Source: Ligula intestinalis
Taxonomy: Eukaryota > Platyhelminthes > Cestoda > Diphyllobothriidea > Diphyllobothriidae
DNA length: 64,000 nt
Reading direction: 5' to 3'
NCBI GenBank assembly: GCA_036362985.1
Contig: JAYGXS010000001.1
Coordinates: forward strand, 15,117,837 to 15,181,836
The notes beneath the pieces are model-generated. The model saw only the letters and a list, made by a program, of their open reading frames with translations, was not told where the DNA came from and did not search any database. The translations under genes were made by a program, and so were the position numbers. This document shows, piece by piece, positions 33,860 to 44,759 of the stretch. Each line of letters starts with the position of its first letter. Position 1 is the first letter of the stretch.

Positions 33860-34420
33860 TATTACTGAAAAGTAGCGAGTAGTATGTTTATTATAATTTG
33901 ATTATCCCACAATGTCCTTTCGATAACCGGCAGTTTATTTTCGGGACCGCAGTAGCTATTTTGTCTAACTTTACCCATTAAACGTTTCTTAAACATGTCT
34001 ACAGATGGGTCTGACTTAATTGTAAATGTGTGCTCAGATGCGACATGACAATGTCCGCGGACAGAGCATTCCATGCCTGAATGGGGAAGAGTTTTACAAA
34101 TCCGCGTCGCCACGAATCGCAACGTTTGGTGGATTCGACGCTTGCTATTCTTGTTATTCTAAACAAATCGGTGATAAGTATTCATATGTATAATTTGAGT
34201 CTCACCAGGGCTAATTTCAGTGGGTGTTTTGGGTATGCACGTCTAACTTTCTCTTGAATGCGTCCACAGATGGGGACATAACAATATCCTCGGGGAGACC
34301 ATTTCAAGCTTCAGCTACTCCATTACCAAAGAAGAAATTGCGTGTGTCTAGTCTGGTCCCTGTTACGCGTAGTTTGAAGAGGTGCCCTCTTAAGTTCGTC
34401 GTTGTTGCTAACTTGAAGAA
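33860..34420 (-). pseudogene. Two CR1-like LINE 3'-terminal scraps
   Basis: On the minus strand, 34420-34220 reads FFKLATTTNLRGHLFKL then RLDTRNFFFGNG, NGLPEDIV and VDAFKRKLD. The stretch 34140-33870 holds a second, more decayed piece with an AWNALSADIVMS-like segment and SVDMFKKRL. Both resemble the C-terminus of LINE-B and LINE-D. The first is fused directly to Penelope RT sequence at about 34420. Confidence 0.55.
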
Positions 34421-34808
34421 GGTATTTTGACAAATTCGAAAAATCTCACGAGGTGTTCGATTATAAGTGGAATCTGGGTTTCGTAACGCTCCTCAAGTTT
34501 CCTGCGCAAGACATCTCGTGCCAAACCTGGTGAAATGGATGTAAATAGTGATGTAACGTCAAAGGAAACCATCATTTCGTCTTGTTCAATTCTCCGGCCG
34601 TGGAGATCTGTCAGGAATTGGAAGGCTGAACGGACTGAGGCAGCAAAGTTCTCTTGCAGGTTTTTTACTTTCGAGTTCATCCATTTCGCCAAATTATAAA
34701 TGTGGCTGCCTTTTAAGCCAACGATTGGCCGCAATAAAAACTTTTGTTTTTTTGGATCCTTGGCAGACCATAGAAGCGAGCAAGGGCAGTATCTGTTGGT
34801 TTCATCCG
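34420..34808 (-). pseudogene. Penelope-like element RT fragment
   Basis: Reads LLRPIVGLKGSHIYNLAKWM, then MMVSFDVTSLFTSI and EHLVRFFEF, the N-terminal part of a Penelope-like RT (PLExxRPI..YNLAKW; FDVxSLFTxxP). A frame change near 34750 separates it from RFYGLP. It breaks off at FFEF where a LINE scrap begins. Confidence 0.75.
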
Positions 34809-34857
34809 AAGCCAACCATCAGATACTGCCCCGGCCCGCTTCTATGGTCTGCCAAAA
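34763..34857. repeat. Long imperfect inverted repeat (hairpin)
   Basis: Left arm TTGGCAGACCATAGAAGCG then GGGCAGTATCTG.TTGG; right arm is its inverse (CAGATACTGCCC, CGCTTCTATGGTCTGCCAA) with a spacer of fewer than 15 nt. Each arm carries the RFYGLP codons of a Penelope RT, so two fragments of the element meet head to head. Confidence 0.85.
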
Positions 34858-34990
34858 AAGTGCACCTACAGCTGGGTTTATTAGTTTGAATGCTATGTGT
34901 TCAGTCACCTGCTCTCCATTCGGATGTTTACATTTGTTAGAGAACACTCGTATTCCAGGAATGTCTATTGGTAAAGGAGACATATGGTCG
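34812..34990 (+). pseudogene. Penelope-like fragment in opposite orientation
   Basis: ARFYGLPKKCTYS begins this side of the inverted repeat, then a stop. Too decayed to follow far beyond about 34900. Confidence 0.45.
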
Positions 34991-35016
34991 ATCACTGGAA
35001 CAAAATTTATTTTTTC

Positions 35017-35054
35017 CTGAGCTTTCGAGCTCTTTCAAAAACCCATCGTCAGAG
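35017..35054 (-). ncRNA. Penelope 3' CTGACGA...CGAAA motif (hammerhead-like?)
   Basis: Minus strand: CTCTGACGATGGG, then GAGCTCGAAAGCTC. The same CTGACGATGG...CGAAAGCTCAG block ends the other Penelope copy (59219-59252). Penelope elements of many animals are reported to carry hammerhead ribozyme motifs, whose core is CUGANGA..GAAA. Here the helix fit is imperfect, so activity is not claimed. Confidence 0.35.
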
Positions 35055-35317
35055 GTGGAGAAACAGTCACAAGCATGGAAGCTACTTGGGGCGTGTGTAC
35101 AATAACTAAAATTTTGAACGTGCAGAAAATCAATAATTGTGTGTGCTGCCGACTTGCCACTGAGGGCTGTGCTAACCTGTGCCAGTAGGCAAGATCGACA
35201 AGTTGGGTGGGAATATTTACAGAAATAGAATCGTCAACAAAACAAGTAATAGTTATGGTGGGGGGATGGGCAATTAAAAAATCATAGGAGAAGGGAAGGA
35301 GGATAAAAAGAGAGGGA

Positions 35318-36690
35318 TTATGTAGGCTTCGGCGCCAAATGGCCACACCAGCATCGAAAGTGGGATGATGCTGGAGGATTTTGGGCCAATTGATTACGGC
35401 GGGCGTCTGGATGTGATAGTTTGCAATAGCGTAAGGCCCTGTACGCCGGCGCCAATTCGACACATCTGTTGACCGAATGCTCATTCGTGGACGAGGCTTC
35501 GATAAATTCTCTGCTCGTCTTGTTTCCCGCGTGGGCGAGTATCTTGACGGCAGCGAAGTTGAACTCATGCCCTGTTTCGTAGGCGGGAGATTCAACTTGT
35601 GATGATTCATCGCCTAGTCGCACGGCCTGCTTGTGTTAACGTATACGCGATCCGAGCATGCGTTCTGTTTGACCTGTATAATTACAGGGACAGTTTAGGC
35701 ATAGGGTGCGATATACTACTCCAAATTGTTCATTCTGCGTAAGCCGGTCTTTTATTTTCATCAGTCTGCTGCGCATTGTAGCTTTGGGTCTGTGTACAAT
35801 TCCAACACCTAGACCCGCTGCGATGCGCTCAGTCGCTTCTGAGACGTCTTTTATGTATGGCAGAGCGTGCCATATCTTTGGTAGTTTTTCTGATTGGGTC
35901 CTCCGGGGCCGAACGTGTAGGAATCGGTTTATAAATGCTTTTGGATAACCGTTCCGCATGAACTGGTCACGGAGATATCTGGCCTCGCGTGCCTTTTCCT
36001 CTGGCTTACTGCAGTGGGTCTGGATCCGTTTGAAGAGTGTTTTTACAGAGCTCCGTTTGTGAGCAACTGGATGGTTACTGTGAAAACTGAGTTGTGTTGT
36101 GTTCGTCGCCCCCCTGTAAACCGTCGTCTCGAATTCACCGTTGGGTGTTCTCTTGACGAGGACATCAAGCAAAGGCAGCTGCTGCTCTTTCTTCCCGTGT
36201 AAATTGTATGTCAGGAATGTGCCATTGAGCAAGTCATGGAAGTTATGCAGCATATTTCTCTTGATGATGGCAAACGTGTCGTCGACGTAGCGGCGCCAGA
36301 AGACAGGCTCATGTTGGGCGAAGGCGATGTTTTCTAGTTCCTGTAGAACCAGTTCTGCCACTAAACCAGAGATCGGGGAGCCCATCGGAGTTCCTTTGAT
36401 CTGTTCGTACGTTTTTCCAGCAAAGGTAAAGTAAGTTTTCTGGCAGAATTCGAATAACTTATAAGGTGTTCAATTTTTAGTGGGCTTTGGGCCTCATCAT
36501 GTATCTCTTCAAGTCTCTTCTGTAAGATATTGTGCGCTAGTTTTGGCGGTATGGATGTAAACAGTGAAGTCACATCGATAGAGACCATGATTTCGTCCGA
36601 TGGAATCGTCCGACCTCGGAGGTCCTCGAGGAATCGAGAGGCTGATTGAACTGAGGTAATCGAGTTACCTTAGAGGAATTTAAGTTTTCT
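35318..36690 (-). pseudogene. Penelope-like element: RT and GIY-YIG endonuclease
   Basis: Minus-strand order: MVSIDVTSLFTSIPPKLAHN, a frameshift near 36450, then TPMGSPISGLVAELVL, FWRRYVDDTFAIIKR (RT active site YVDD), LPLLDVLVKRTPNGEFETTV, SFHSNHPVAHKRSSVKTLF and LPYIKDVSEATERI. A GIY-YIG domain follows: FGVVYRTLCLNCPCNYTGQT then RMLGSRI, and after a frame change AYETGHEFNFAAVKILAHAG. This is the RT plus GIY-YIG fusion that defines Penelope-like elements (family knowledge). 5' part beyond 36690 missing. Confidence 0.88.
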
Positions 36691-37620
36691 ATGCATCCAC
36701 TTATATCTTCCACTTCCTTACGGTTCCCATTAATACTCCACTTATGCCCGTCACTCCTGTAATTCCTTAGTCACTCAAAATTAGGCTCTTTTTTGTTCCT
36801 CCCTTGCCCTTTTACCCTTCCTTTGTCTTTGCCATTATTAATTTTTCGTGTGTCCTCCTTACTGTTCCCTTTACATTTACCCCGTTTTCCCTCAATGGTT
36901 ACGTAGGTCACTCCCTCCCACGCCAAAATTACCGTTTTCCGTCTTTCCATACCGTTATTCATTACTGTTTACTTATCCCTCGGACGTATTAATTGTTTCA
37001 AAAGGTTTCACTGCAGAGTACACTTGCCCTTTTTCCTTCATAAAAGGACAACAGTAAGGAAGCCAAGGCGAAGCCGGGCTTCCGTGCTATTAACTTATAA
37101 GCCACTGCGAGGACACCGCCAATCTGACTCACTGCCGGGACATTCAACGCGCTGGAGGTCAACCGGCGGTGACTGCCACCCGAGAAAACAACTCCGGGTT
37201 TAGTATATAACCCTCGTCCGGATGGATTCCAAAGTTGTGCCCTTTTTATTGTGTTCTTCTTTGGAGATTCCAAAGGGCATAATTAGACGGTGGCACCACT
37301 GAAGTCAATGTTAAAACATACCCAGGTGCGAATGTCTAACCCCTCGAATACGGGCTTTCGTCGCGTCATGCCGTGCATGCCTAGTACTTACTCATGGCGG
37401 CGGCTTCGGCTGTTGCTGTACTTGGGACGGGATATGAACGCTTCGTCTGATCGTATATCGATGTGAGTGACTATATTACACTTGTCAAGGGTATTTTGAC
37501 TAGCCAATGAGCGTGCAGCATGACCGTTACTTTAACTAGTGACCCGCAAATGTAGTTTTTGTGGGTTTAATTTGATTATTTATCATTAATTTATTATATA
37601 GTTAAAAAATAAGGGTAACC
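36690..37620. other. Intronic sequence, no gene recognised
   Basis: No exon or complete element recognised. A short segment near 37055 (AAGCCAAGGCGAAGCCGGGCTT) recurs in inverse near 54430, so this includes a dispersed repeat. Pyrimidine-rich from 36700 to 36960. Confidence 0.4.
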
Positions 37621-37624
37621 TATG

Positions 37625-37735
37625 CCGTTTAGGAGGTGGTCTACTTCAACTTACTTGAGGTCCAACTTACCGTGCTGGAGTTAGCTTTTATTAGTTCACG
37701 ACGCGAAGCCCCACCCACACCTCAAATTTACATAC
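37625..37735 (+). repeat. Dispersed repeat, second copy at 59558-59672
   Basis: TTAGGAGGTGGTCTACTTCAA, then CAACTTACCGTGCTGGAGT and CGACGCGAAGCCCC match 59558-59672 in the same orientation with moderate divergence. Family unknown. Confidence 0.65.
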
Positions 37736-38459
37736 CTATTAATTAAAATGGCGAAAAACTTAATTTCGGTTTCATTAAATAATAAAATAACATTATCCCT
37801 GCGCGATGTGACATTGGATTTTAGCCTACTAGAACTAGCCAATAGGAGGTCGCACGGCTACCCTGGACGCCGTGCACATAGGCTCTCCCTATATCGACGC
37901 CCCCTCAGTCAACCTTGCAAACATTTATCTTACAGGACGTGGAAACATTCATACTGGACTTAGTACTTTGTACAACCCGCAAAAGAATACATATGCGTCG
38001 CCCTTCTGTGTATAGGCTTTCTGAGACATTGATCCCCCGCAGAAACACACCAGCGTTGTTGGCTGTAAACCTTTTCCTTTGTAGTAAGCTACGAGGCCCG
38101 GTGAATTAAATGTCTGCACTAATTTTCGTATTCAGTGGGCTACGCCAAAGTCTTGCACCTGCAGCTTCGAATGTGTGGGCCAAATAAAACATGCGATATA
38201 TGTGACCTTTCATGTGCATGCAGTACTTCGTCTGCGTACAATGCCCAGAGTTTATTGAAGCTTACTTTACTTGTTCGGCATTTTTAACAGTTTCATGTCG
38301 ATATAGTCTAATTAACAAGATTGTTTGCCAGTGTGGCCCGCAGCTTATGCAACGGTATATGACCATATCTAGGTGACTTTACTCCTTCGGTCATCGCCGC
38401 ATAGGTGACCAACAGATAGGTCCCCCGGTTGGGTGCAGGTGACAGTTTTCGTTTCCTTC

Positions 38460-39660
38460 TGCGTGCGGACATTGAGTCCTCGAGGGTGAATTCCATCGTC
38501 CCAGATGTGATGCGGCTGAAAATAAGGCAGACAGTTACATTTTTCCAAAACCGCTTTTAATAAACCGGCCCGCGGAATCATCGGCAATGGCCATGCCATT
38601 CTGACCCAGCCCGGACCACTGGATCTGGCTGAGAATACCCCCTTTCACGTTGTAGCGCACCAATTCTCGAGCGACAAACGCAGTTTATTCTTCCGGCTGA
38701 CTTTCCTCGGATTGCATAAAAGGTAGCAAACATTCCACTTTTCTAACGTGAGCGGACTCCCCGAGAAGCTCGAAAAATATGATGTTTTATTGCATAGACC
38801 GCGAGCTTTGCAGTCCGCAAGTCAACATCTGCTACAGAATGTCGAAGATCCTGCTTTTTTAATACCGTATATAGCCTTTTTCACCACGAGAAGGTGAGCA
38901 ATTCTGTGTATAGATTGGGCCACTTGGACACCCTAGATGGCTGCGGATCTCCATTGTGATTCCCTGATCAATTTTCAGTGGATGAACAACCTGAGTTAGC
39001 TTTTACCACCTACGGTCATTGCATTTCGCCTATTTTCTCTTAGAATCAGAAGTTCGTCCAGCCTGATTGGTTTACGATTCATGGCATATTGGGCTGCAAG
39101 TATCTTCCTGTTTAGAGATTGCATCTGAGTTACCTGGTTCCACAATTGTTGTGTGTTCTATCCATTTGTCGGTGGATCCGACATTCACTAAAATATCGAT
39201 AACTGACGTGTCAGAAATCCACAAACATAGAAATTTGGTTCAGTAAGTTGTAAGAGTTTTCGTAAGCATATTCTGTTAAATGTACTATCGTGCGGCTTAC
39301 ATGTTTTGCAATGCATGCACTGGACACTGAAAAGTATGTATTAAGTCAGATTATTGACACTAAAATATCTTCATGGTTCCCCGATATGAGCCCGTTCAGT
39401 TCTTCCGTTGATCAATAGCAATCCATGAAGCTGCACAGTCGAACGATGCAGGTCCTTAGATGTTGGGTTTGGAAGTTCTGCCGTGCAAGATGCACTGACG
39501 CAATTGTTTTTGTTGATCGGCCGACAACTACGTTAATTTGGCAGTTGAAGGAACTTTGGTATTTATTCTGCTAAGTGCTGCACTCGCCTTTGGAATCAAA
39601 GAGCTTTCGTTTCCGGCTGTTCCAATAAAGTTGTCACTTATTTGCTCTCTTATATTCGCC
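38460..39660 (+). repeat. Segmental duplication, copy 1
   Basis: About 1.2 kb matching 49140-50240 in order and orientation. Examples: GGCTGAAAATAA.GCAG, GGTAGCAAACATT, TTGGGCCACTTGGA, AATAGCAATCCAT and CGAACGATGCAGG.CCTTA. Identity looks around 70-75 %. Confidence 0.75.
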
Positions 39661-40119
39661 CGCTTTTCTCGATGTTGATACAGATGAAATGTTCTGTATA
39701 ACCTCCTTCGCGCGCATTGGCCCAGTATTCAAGTGAGAATAGCGGATGTGCTAGGAAAGAACAACCTCTATGATAACTGTGTTGCCCATCAGAGAGGAGG
39801 TTATATACTCCGTGATTATGCAACGAATAGAGGTAAGAATCAGTGACATGCAACGCTCGACCTACATTCGTAAATTCGAAGTGATGGTTTCGGACCAGCC
39901 AGGTAACCAGCCAGTAGCAAACTACAATTAGCGACAAAGCTAGTGACTTGGATATTTCCGAAACTAACTCCTTTGACAGTATGGCCTGCGGAGCCTGCAG
40001 AGTTTGACTTTATCTATTTACGAAAGCTATCCTGAATGATTTCTTCTATTAATAGGAAAATTGCACACTGATACGCATCTTAACATTTCGTCATAGTTAC
40101 TTACAACCAACGGCCGTCT

Positions 40120-40740
40120 GCTTTGTTGACTTTGCTGTTGCGTACAGTTCCATCGATCGGGAATGTCTATGGCGGATAATGGCACTAGATGGTGTCCCAC
40201 TAAAAATCATCGCTACGATAAAGGCCTACTACCGCTCCATCTTTGTGCGTTTCTGCCCGTAACGACGAATCGGAAACGTTCGCTATTCCGTCTGGTGTTC
40301 GAGAAAGTTTTATCCTGTCGCTCGTTCTATTCAGCTATGCCATTGACTGATTTCTCAGGAAGGTCTAACATGAGAAGGTGGGTTTCAATCTGCCTTTCCG
40401 AGGCTGGCTAACTGACTTCGACTCTGCCAATGATATCACCTTACTAGATTCATCCTTCGGTGATCTGCAGTCCATCATGTCACGGGTGAAGGTCGCTAAA
40501 GCCGTCGCATATTCCATAATCTCTGGGAATACCAAACTCTTGTCATGCTGCATCCTTTTCAAGGAGAAGGTACTTGTGAGATGAGTGGCTTTCAACTTGA
40601 AGAAGTAGACAGTTTCAACTAGCTTGGCGCGAGGTTGATGTCGAATGGGAAGAGTAAGCATGCTATTGGAAAGAATCAGACGCGCTCGTTGGTACAAGAA
40701 AAGTATTCGCCAGACGTTTGAAAATCCGCTGCGGATCCAT
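40120..40740 (+). pseudogene. RTE-like LINE reverse transcriptase scrap
   Basis: Across shifting frames: DSIDRE-like start near 40150, VPLKIIATIKAYYRSIFVRF, then a segment resembling SGVRQGCxLSxxLFxYAIDW, LTDFDSANDITLLDSSFGDL (YADD replaced by SAND) and LEEVDSF.. LGARL. This order is that of RTE/BovB-class RTs. Many frameshifts; long dead. Confidence 0.6.
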
Positions 40741-40999
40741 TGTCAATAACAGAAACGGCTTAATGGGGGCATTCCACAATTTTCTCTTTTTAACTTCATT
40801 CTTCAGCAAAGCCTCATTGTTAGTCTTCTCCACGTGTTTGAACACTAGTTGGGTACCCGGTTGTAGATAAATTCTAGTCAATACCACCAGAGGGTATGGG
40901 TGTCCAGTCGACAGAGTAAAATTAACATTTCAAGAGATTTAGGTCTACGCCCAAATGAAAGCCACACGGTAACTCTGACTTACTGAGATAAGCCATTTG

Positions 41000-42810
41000 C
41001 AACGTGGATGTCAGGTAACCCCATAAATGCAGGCTCGAGACAGTTCACCTGCTTGTCCTCATGAATTACCGTCCAAAACATGACTCATTGAGTAAGAAAC
41101 AAAATGCCAGTAGTATGAAGAAACTGTTAGTTGAATCCTCTTTCAGACCATTTGGCATTAGTGTAGTTTAAGTCGATGTAAGACCTACAAGGACAACGAA
41201 ATTTGGCCGCGAGGCCAATAATTTGAGCTCTTCCAGCCTTTGAGTGTCAAATTTATGGTTGTTTTAAGGGGTAACTATATCGCGAAGATATCAAGCTTTT
41301 AAGAATCCATTGCTGTTACGGTTAACCATACTGCTTCTGTACAAGTCAGCTTAGAAGGTCAAATAAGTCATTTTTTACAAGTGTTGCTTTACATCCGCCC
41401 TTCGGTTTTTTCCTTCTCTGCATAAATATTAAAATTTAGGAGGTAAAAGCTCCCTGTTTTCAATTTGTTGCGACGGAGTTTCCTTTTTTGAGTTAGCATT
41501 TGGAAATACATTTTAGATATGAATTGAGATTTTATCCAGTTCTCGCGTTATCTTACTGATACTTACATATATCTACGACCGGCGGAATGACATAACTTCG
41601 GTAGGTGTTTATAGGCTGAATTTAATGAGTCGCGCGCCTACAACATGAATTCAGTTGGATCTGCTTCTATCCGTAGACACACGGCTCCATATAACAGGTA
41701 CTTAGTTAAATGTCAAGCTCCTTCATACGCCTAACGTCCCGAACCATTGTACGTAAATTCTTCCGTATTTTTTTTTACTTTACAGGAAAAACCACCTTAG
41801 CCTTTGTTTCGACCTCATGCATTCTTTTTTCCCGAACGTCTTTCAATTGGCACATAAGGCCGTGTGCACCATTTCCATGCTGTTTCTTCTCTCGGATATT
41901 GACACGCGTCTCCATTCGTAGTCATGATACGTTTTGGCAGTTTACCTACATTGCTTTCGTTTTTCACATCATCTCTTTAGGGTTTCCGTCTCAGATTTAC
42001 CGACTTTTGACTTGCAGATTAGTTCTCATCTGAAATCGCCGTATACATTTTGACACCAATAAGTCTCCTTTTCCCAGTAAACGTGGTTATCTTTTAGGTG
42101 CCACACAGTCCTCTTTTCTAAACGGACTTTGAGCTTCGGCCAAGATATTTGTTTTAGGTATACCTACGCTTCCTAATGGAGGCTCAGGAGCGTAGCGGCC
42201 TCTCGTGCGATGCCCGTGCGCGACATACTGTTAACTGTTATGTCTTATGTATGTTCTACAGCGATCTGTCTTTAAGTAAATATTCAAAAGTTAAACAGGC
42301 TGCTGATGGCTAAAAACACGAATTGCGTGAACGTTTTTTGTGGTTTGAATGGCAAGAACGTTAGTTCTGTAGGTAATAGTAGCTACGCGCGATGTGTCAC
42401 CTCTAAGTCGCTGGACTAGACTGTTTTTTGTCAAAACTGCAAGTTGTTGTATGCGGTGATTTTTATTGAATTATCGAGTGCATGTGTAACGATGTTGTGC
42501 CTTGACAAATGCCATTTAAGTGTACCAAAGGTATATAATGGCAAGTTTTTCATGTAGAATGCGATATGAAGCCATATTTATAAGCTTTCTAGTAAATACG
42601 AGGGGAAAAGTTCTTCAAAGACGTTTGTGACGTTAACAAGATTGTTTCAGCTGATATTCAGATGTAATTTGTTATGAAGGCCTACATATTTATAGCGAGT
42701 GCAAACGTAAAATACAAAAACTGCTAGTCAATTTGCGCATTTCACTACTTTCTACGTTTTATTAATCGAATAACTAGTTAGCGTTTATACAACTACGAAA
42801 CATTTTTATT
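41000..42810. other. Intronic sequence, no gene recognised
   Basis: A 107-codon open stretch at 41710-42033 lacks any motif I know and has a hydrophobic, unstructured composition typical of A/T-rich intron. Nothing else recognised. Confidence 0.4.
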
Positions 42811-42814
42811 ACCA

Positions 42815-43350
42815 TATTCATGTTCTGTCTGCGTTCTAACATCAAGGGCGATCGTTGTGATAGGCCCTCTGCCAACGGCTGCATAAAACTGTTTGGCAGA
42901 CGCACGTTTCGCGATCAGCTGATTGTTAATGTGGCATAAAATATCCAGAGTTGACTAAGTATTCAGCATATTCTGTCTGGATGATTGAGCCAGTAAAAAT
43001 GTGTTACGGTTAATTTTTATGGGCAACTTTGAAATAGAATAGTCGAAAAGCGGTTACCGGCCGTAAGTAAATCATGGACCTCGTTAATTTTGATTAGCAG
43101 CCTCTCTCACAATGTTATATTAGAAAAATGCACCGGAGAGCTGGTCTCACGACGTGCTAAAGAAGGTTTCAATTAGTTTGGATGAAATATGTCTTCTCGC
43201 TCTTCGCGTTCAGTGACTTGAATGTACGTTAAGTTGAAGGTAAGCAGCCAGTAGACTTTGTGGGTGCATTATGTAGGCTGGAGATTTAAGGTATTTATCT
43301 GTCACTATTTACCCTATCTCAGCTAAAAAACTTAAGGGTTGGCATTACTT
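42815..43350 (+). repeat. Segmental duplication unit upstream of decayed fingers
   Basis: Matches 52000-52480: ACATCAAGGGC, GTGATA.GCCCTCTGC, AAACTGTTTGGCAGACGC, TTCGCGATCAGCTGATTGTTA, then CTCTCTCACAATGT..CGCGACGTGCTA-type sequence. A third weak match to the last part lies near 46620-46700. In both main copies a zinc-finger exon or relict follows. Confidence 0.7.
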
Positions 43351-43403
43351 TCACATCTGGTGAGGTGGGCATTTCATTACGTGTAAGGTTTAGTGAAAAG
43401 AAT

Positions 43404-43470
43404 TAGGAGTGTAAGTGTTGTGGGAAAAAGGCATGAAAGCTCCATCTTAATAGCCACATTTCATGCGTCC
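43404..43470 (+). pseudogene. Relict zinc-finger exon
   Basis: In one frame: ECKCCGKKA, stop, then KLHLNSHISCVQ. Compare CEFCGKDFGLKGTLKSHIEC then VH of the intact finger: both cysteines, CGK, the L, first H, I-x-C-V are preserved, one codon is lost and the last His is Gln. The following bases resemble the post-finger intron. Confidence 0.55.
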
Positions 43471-44290
43471 AAATAAGTGCACTTTGCTTTTCTGTTCGAT
43501 TAAGAGTATTCCTCGCATAGGCTCATGCTTTTTTGCCATTTTCCCTTTTCTGTCGTATTTTTATTTTTGTCGGGAGATATTTTGTTTTGGGATTTATGAT
43601 CCTGATTATTGGTTTGCTCTGTACACGTGGAAGAGTTACATATCCTCGTACCCTCTTCATCTTCCTTGGGGGACGGAGAAAGCGATAAGATATCTGGACT
43701 TCAAATCTTAACGCAAAATATGCTTTGCTCCTGTGCTTGATTTACAAATTTCCTCCCACAGGCTTATGATTTTATGTCAGCTTGTCATTTTTCTGCCTAT
43801 TTTAATTGTTTTCCAGTCACGTGAAACATAGCGACAGAGGTGATGCCGTTGGCTTTAGAGAAAATAATGTTATGCGCGTAATTGAGATCCGGTATTTTGG
43901 CTTGCTCATTATTACTGAAAAGATTAGGTTTGTCGATGTATATGTGACAGGTAGCGGATGAGATGCATTACGTATTTGTTTCTGCGCACATTATGTTTCA
44001 GTTGAGGTGGTAATTGAAGTGGTTTTAGGCGCCAGGTAGATTTTAGCTGCCCTGGAGGCGGCTTTTATGATGACTGAGCGTAAAATCGAGGGGCAAAAGC
44101 CCGTGGAGTTACTAAACACGATCTGTACGTTTGAGATGTCCAATGTCTGATTGTTGCCAATTTCCGTGTTTAACCTGAGAGTGCTAATAGTTAACATTTA
44201 TATTACATCTTTTGAGATGCACATTTGATTGCTGATTATATTATGTAAATTGAAAGCAGTATAAACCGGTGTCGGACACATGCAATAACT

Positions 44291-44390
44291 TTTCTATTTC
44301 GGATGCGCTGAAGTATACGGGTGAGTTTTGTGGCAATTATTTTGGACTAAAAGGCTGACTTGAAGAGGCATAGTGAAAGCGTCCATGAAT
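44291..44390 (+). pseudogene. Decayed zinc-finger exon with broken acceptor
   Basis: TTTTCTATTTCGG replaces the TTTTCTATTTCAG acceptor found at 52590 and 52980. The finger reads YTGEFCGNYFGLKG then stop: the first Cys codon has become Gly, and a one-base loss shifts the rest (GAAGAGGCATAGTGAAAGC, GTCCATGAA still recognisable at DNA level). Confidence 0.75.
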
Positions 44391-44575
44391 ATATTATTTT
44401 CCCCTCTTCCAATTTTTCACTTTTTCCTTTTGTCTGAGGTGTGGTCTTGTCATATTCTGCCCTACTTTTTATTGCCCGTTTTCACATCAAGGGTTTTCGA
44501 AGATCTTTTATAATAAGTGGGAGCTTGTATGAGAGTAAAAGTCCAGTTGAAATGCTATGCACATCTAAATTTCAG

Positions 44576-44587
44576 ATCAGCGAAAGA
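44576..44587 (+). pseudogene. 5' stub of a zinc-finger exon split by LINE-E
   Basis: AAATTTCAG acceptor followed by ATCAGCGAAAGA, matching the start of the finger exons (CAG|ATCGACGG..). The LINE tail begins immediately after; the rest of the exon resumes at 46099. Confidence 0.5.
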
Positions 44588-44606
44588 TGATAGATAGATA
44601 GATAGA
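44587..44606. repeat. (GATA)n microsatellite, LINE-E tail
   Basis: Five GATA units, at the 3' end of the minus-strand LINE-E. Confidence 0.9.
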
Positions 44607-44759
44607 GAACTATATTTTGATGATAATATCAAAATTTTCAGCAAAAAAGTGGCTCCATTCACGAGAGTAAAATGACATCAATTATGGGGTCCAAAAAGCT
44701 CAAGAGTAAACGGTCAAAGATAACAAAATGCTCAAAGTAAGAAGTCGACACGGTTACCA

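Noticed and set aside
41710..42033. 107-codon open reading in the large intron
   Set aside because: Composition of A/T-rich intron; no motif, no splice context.
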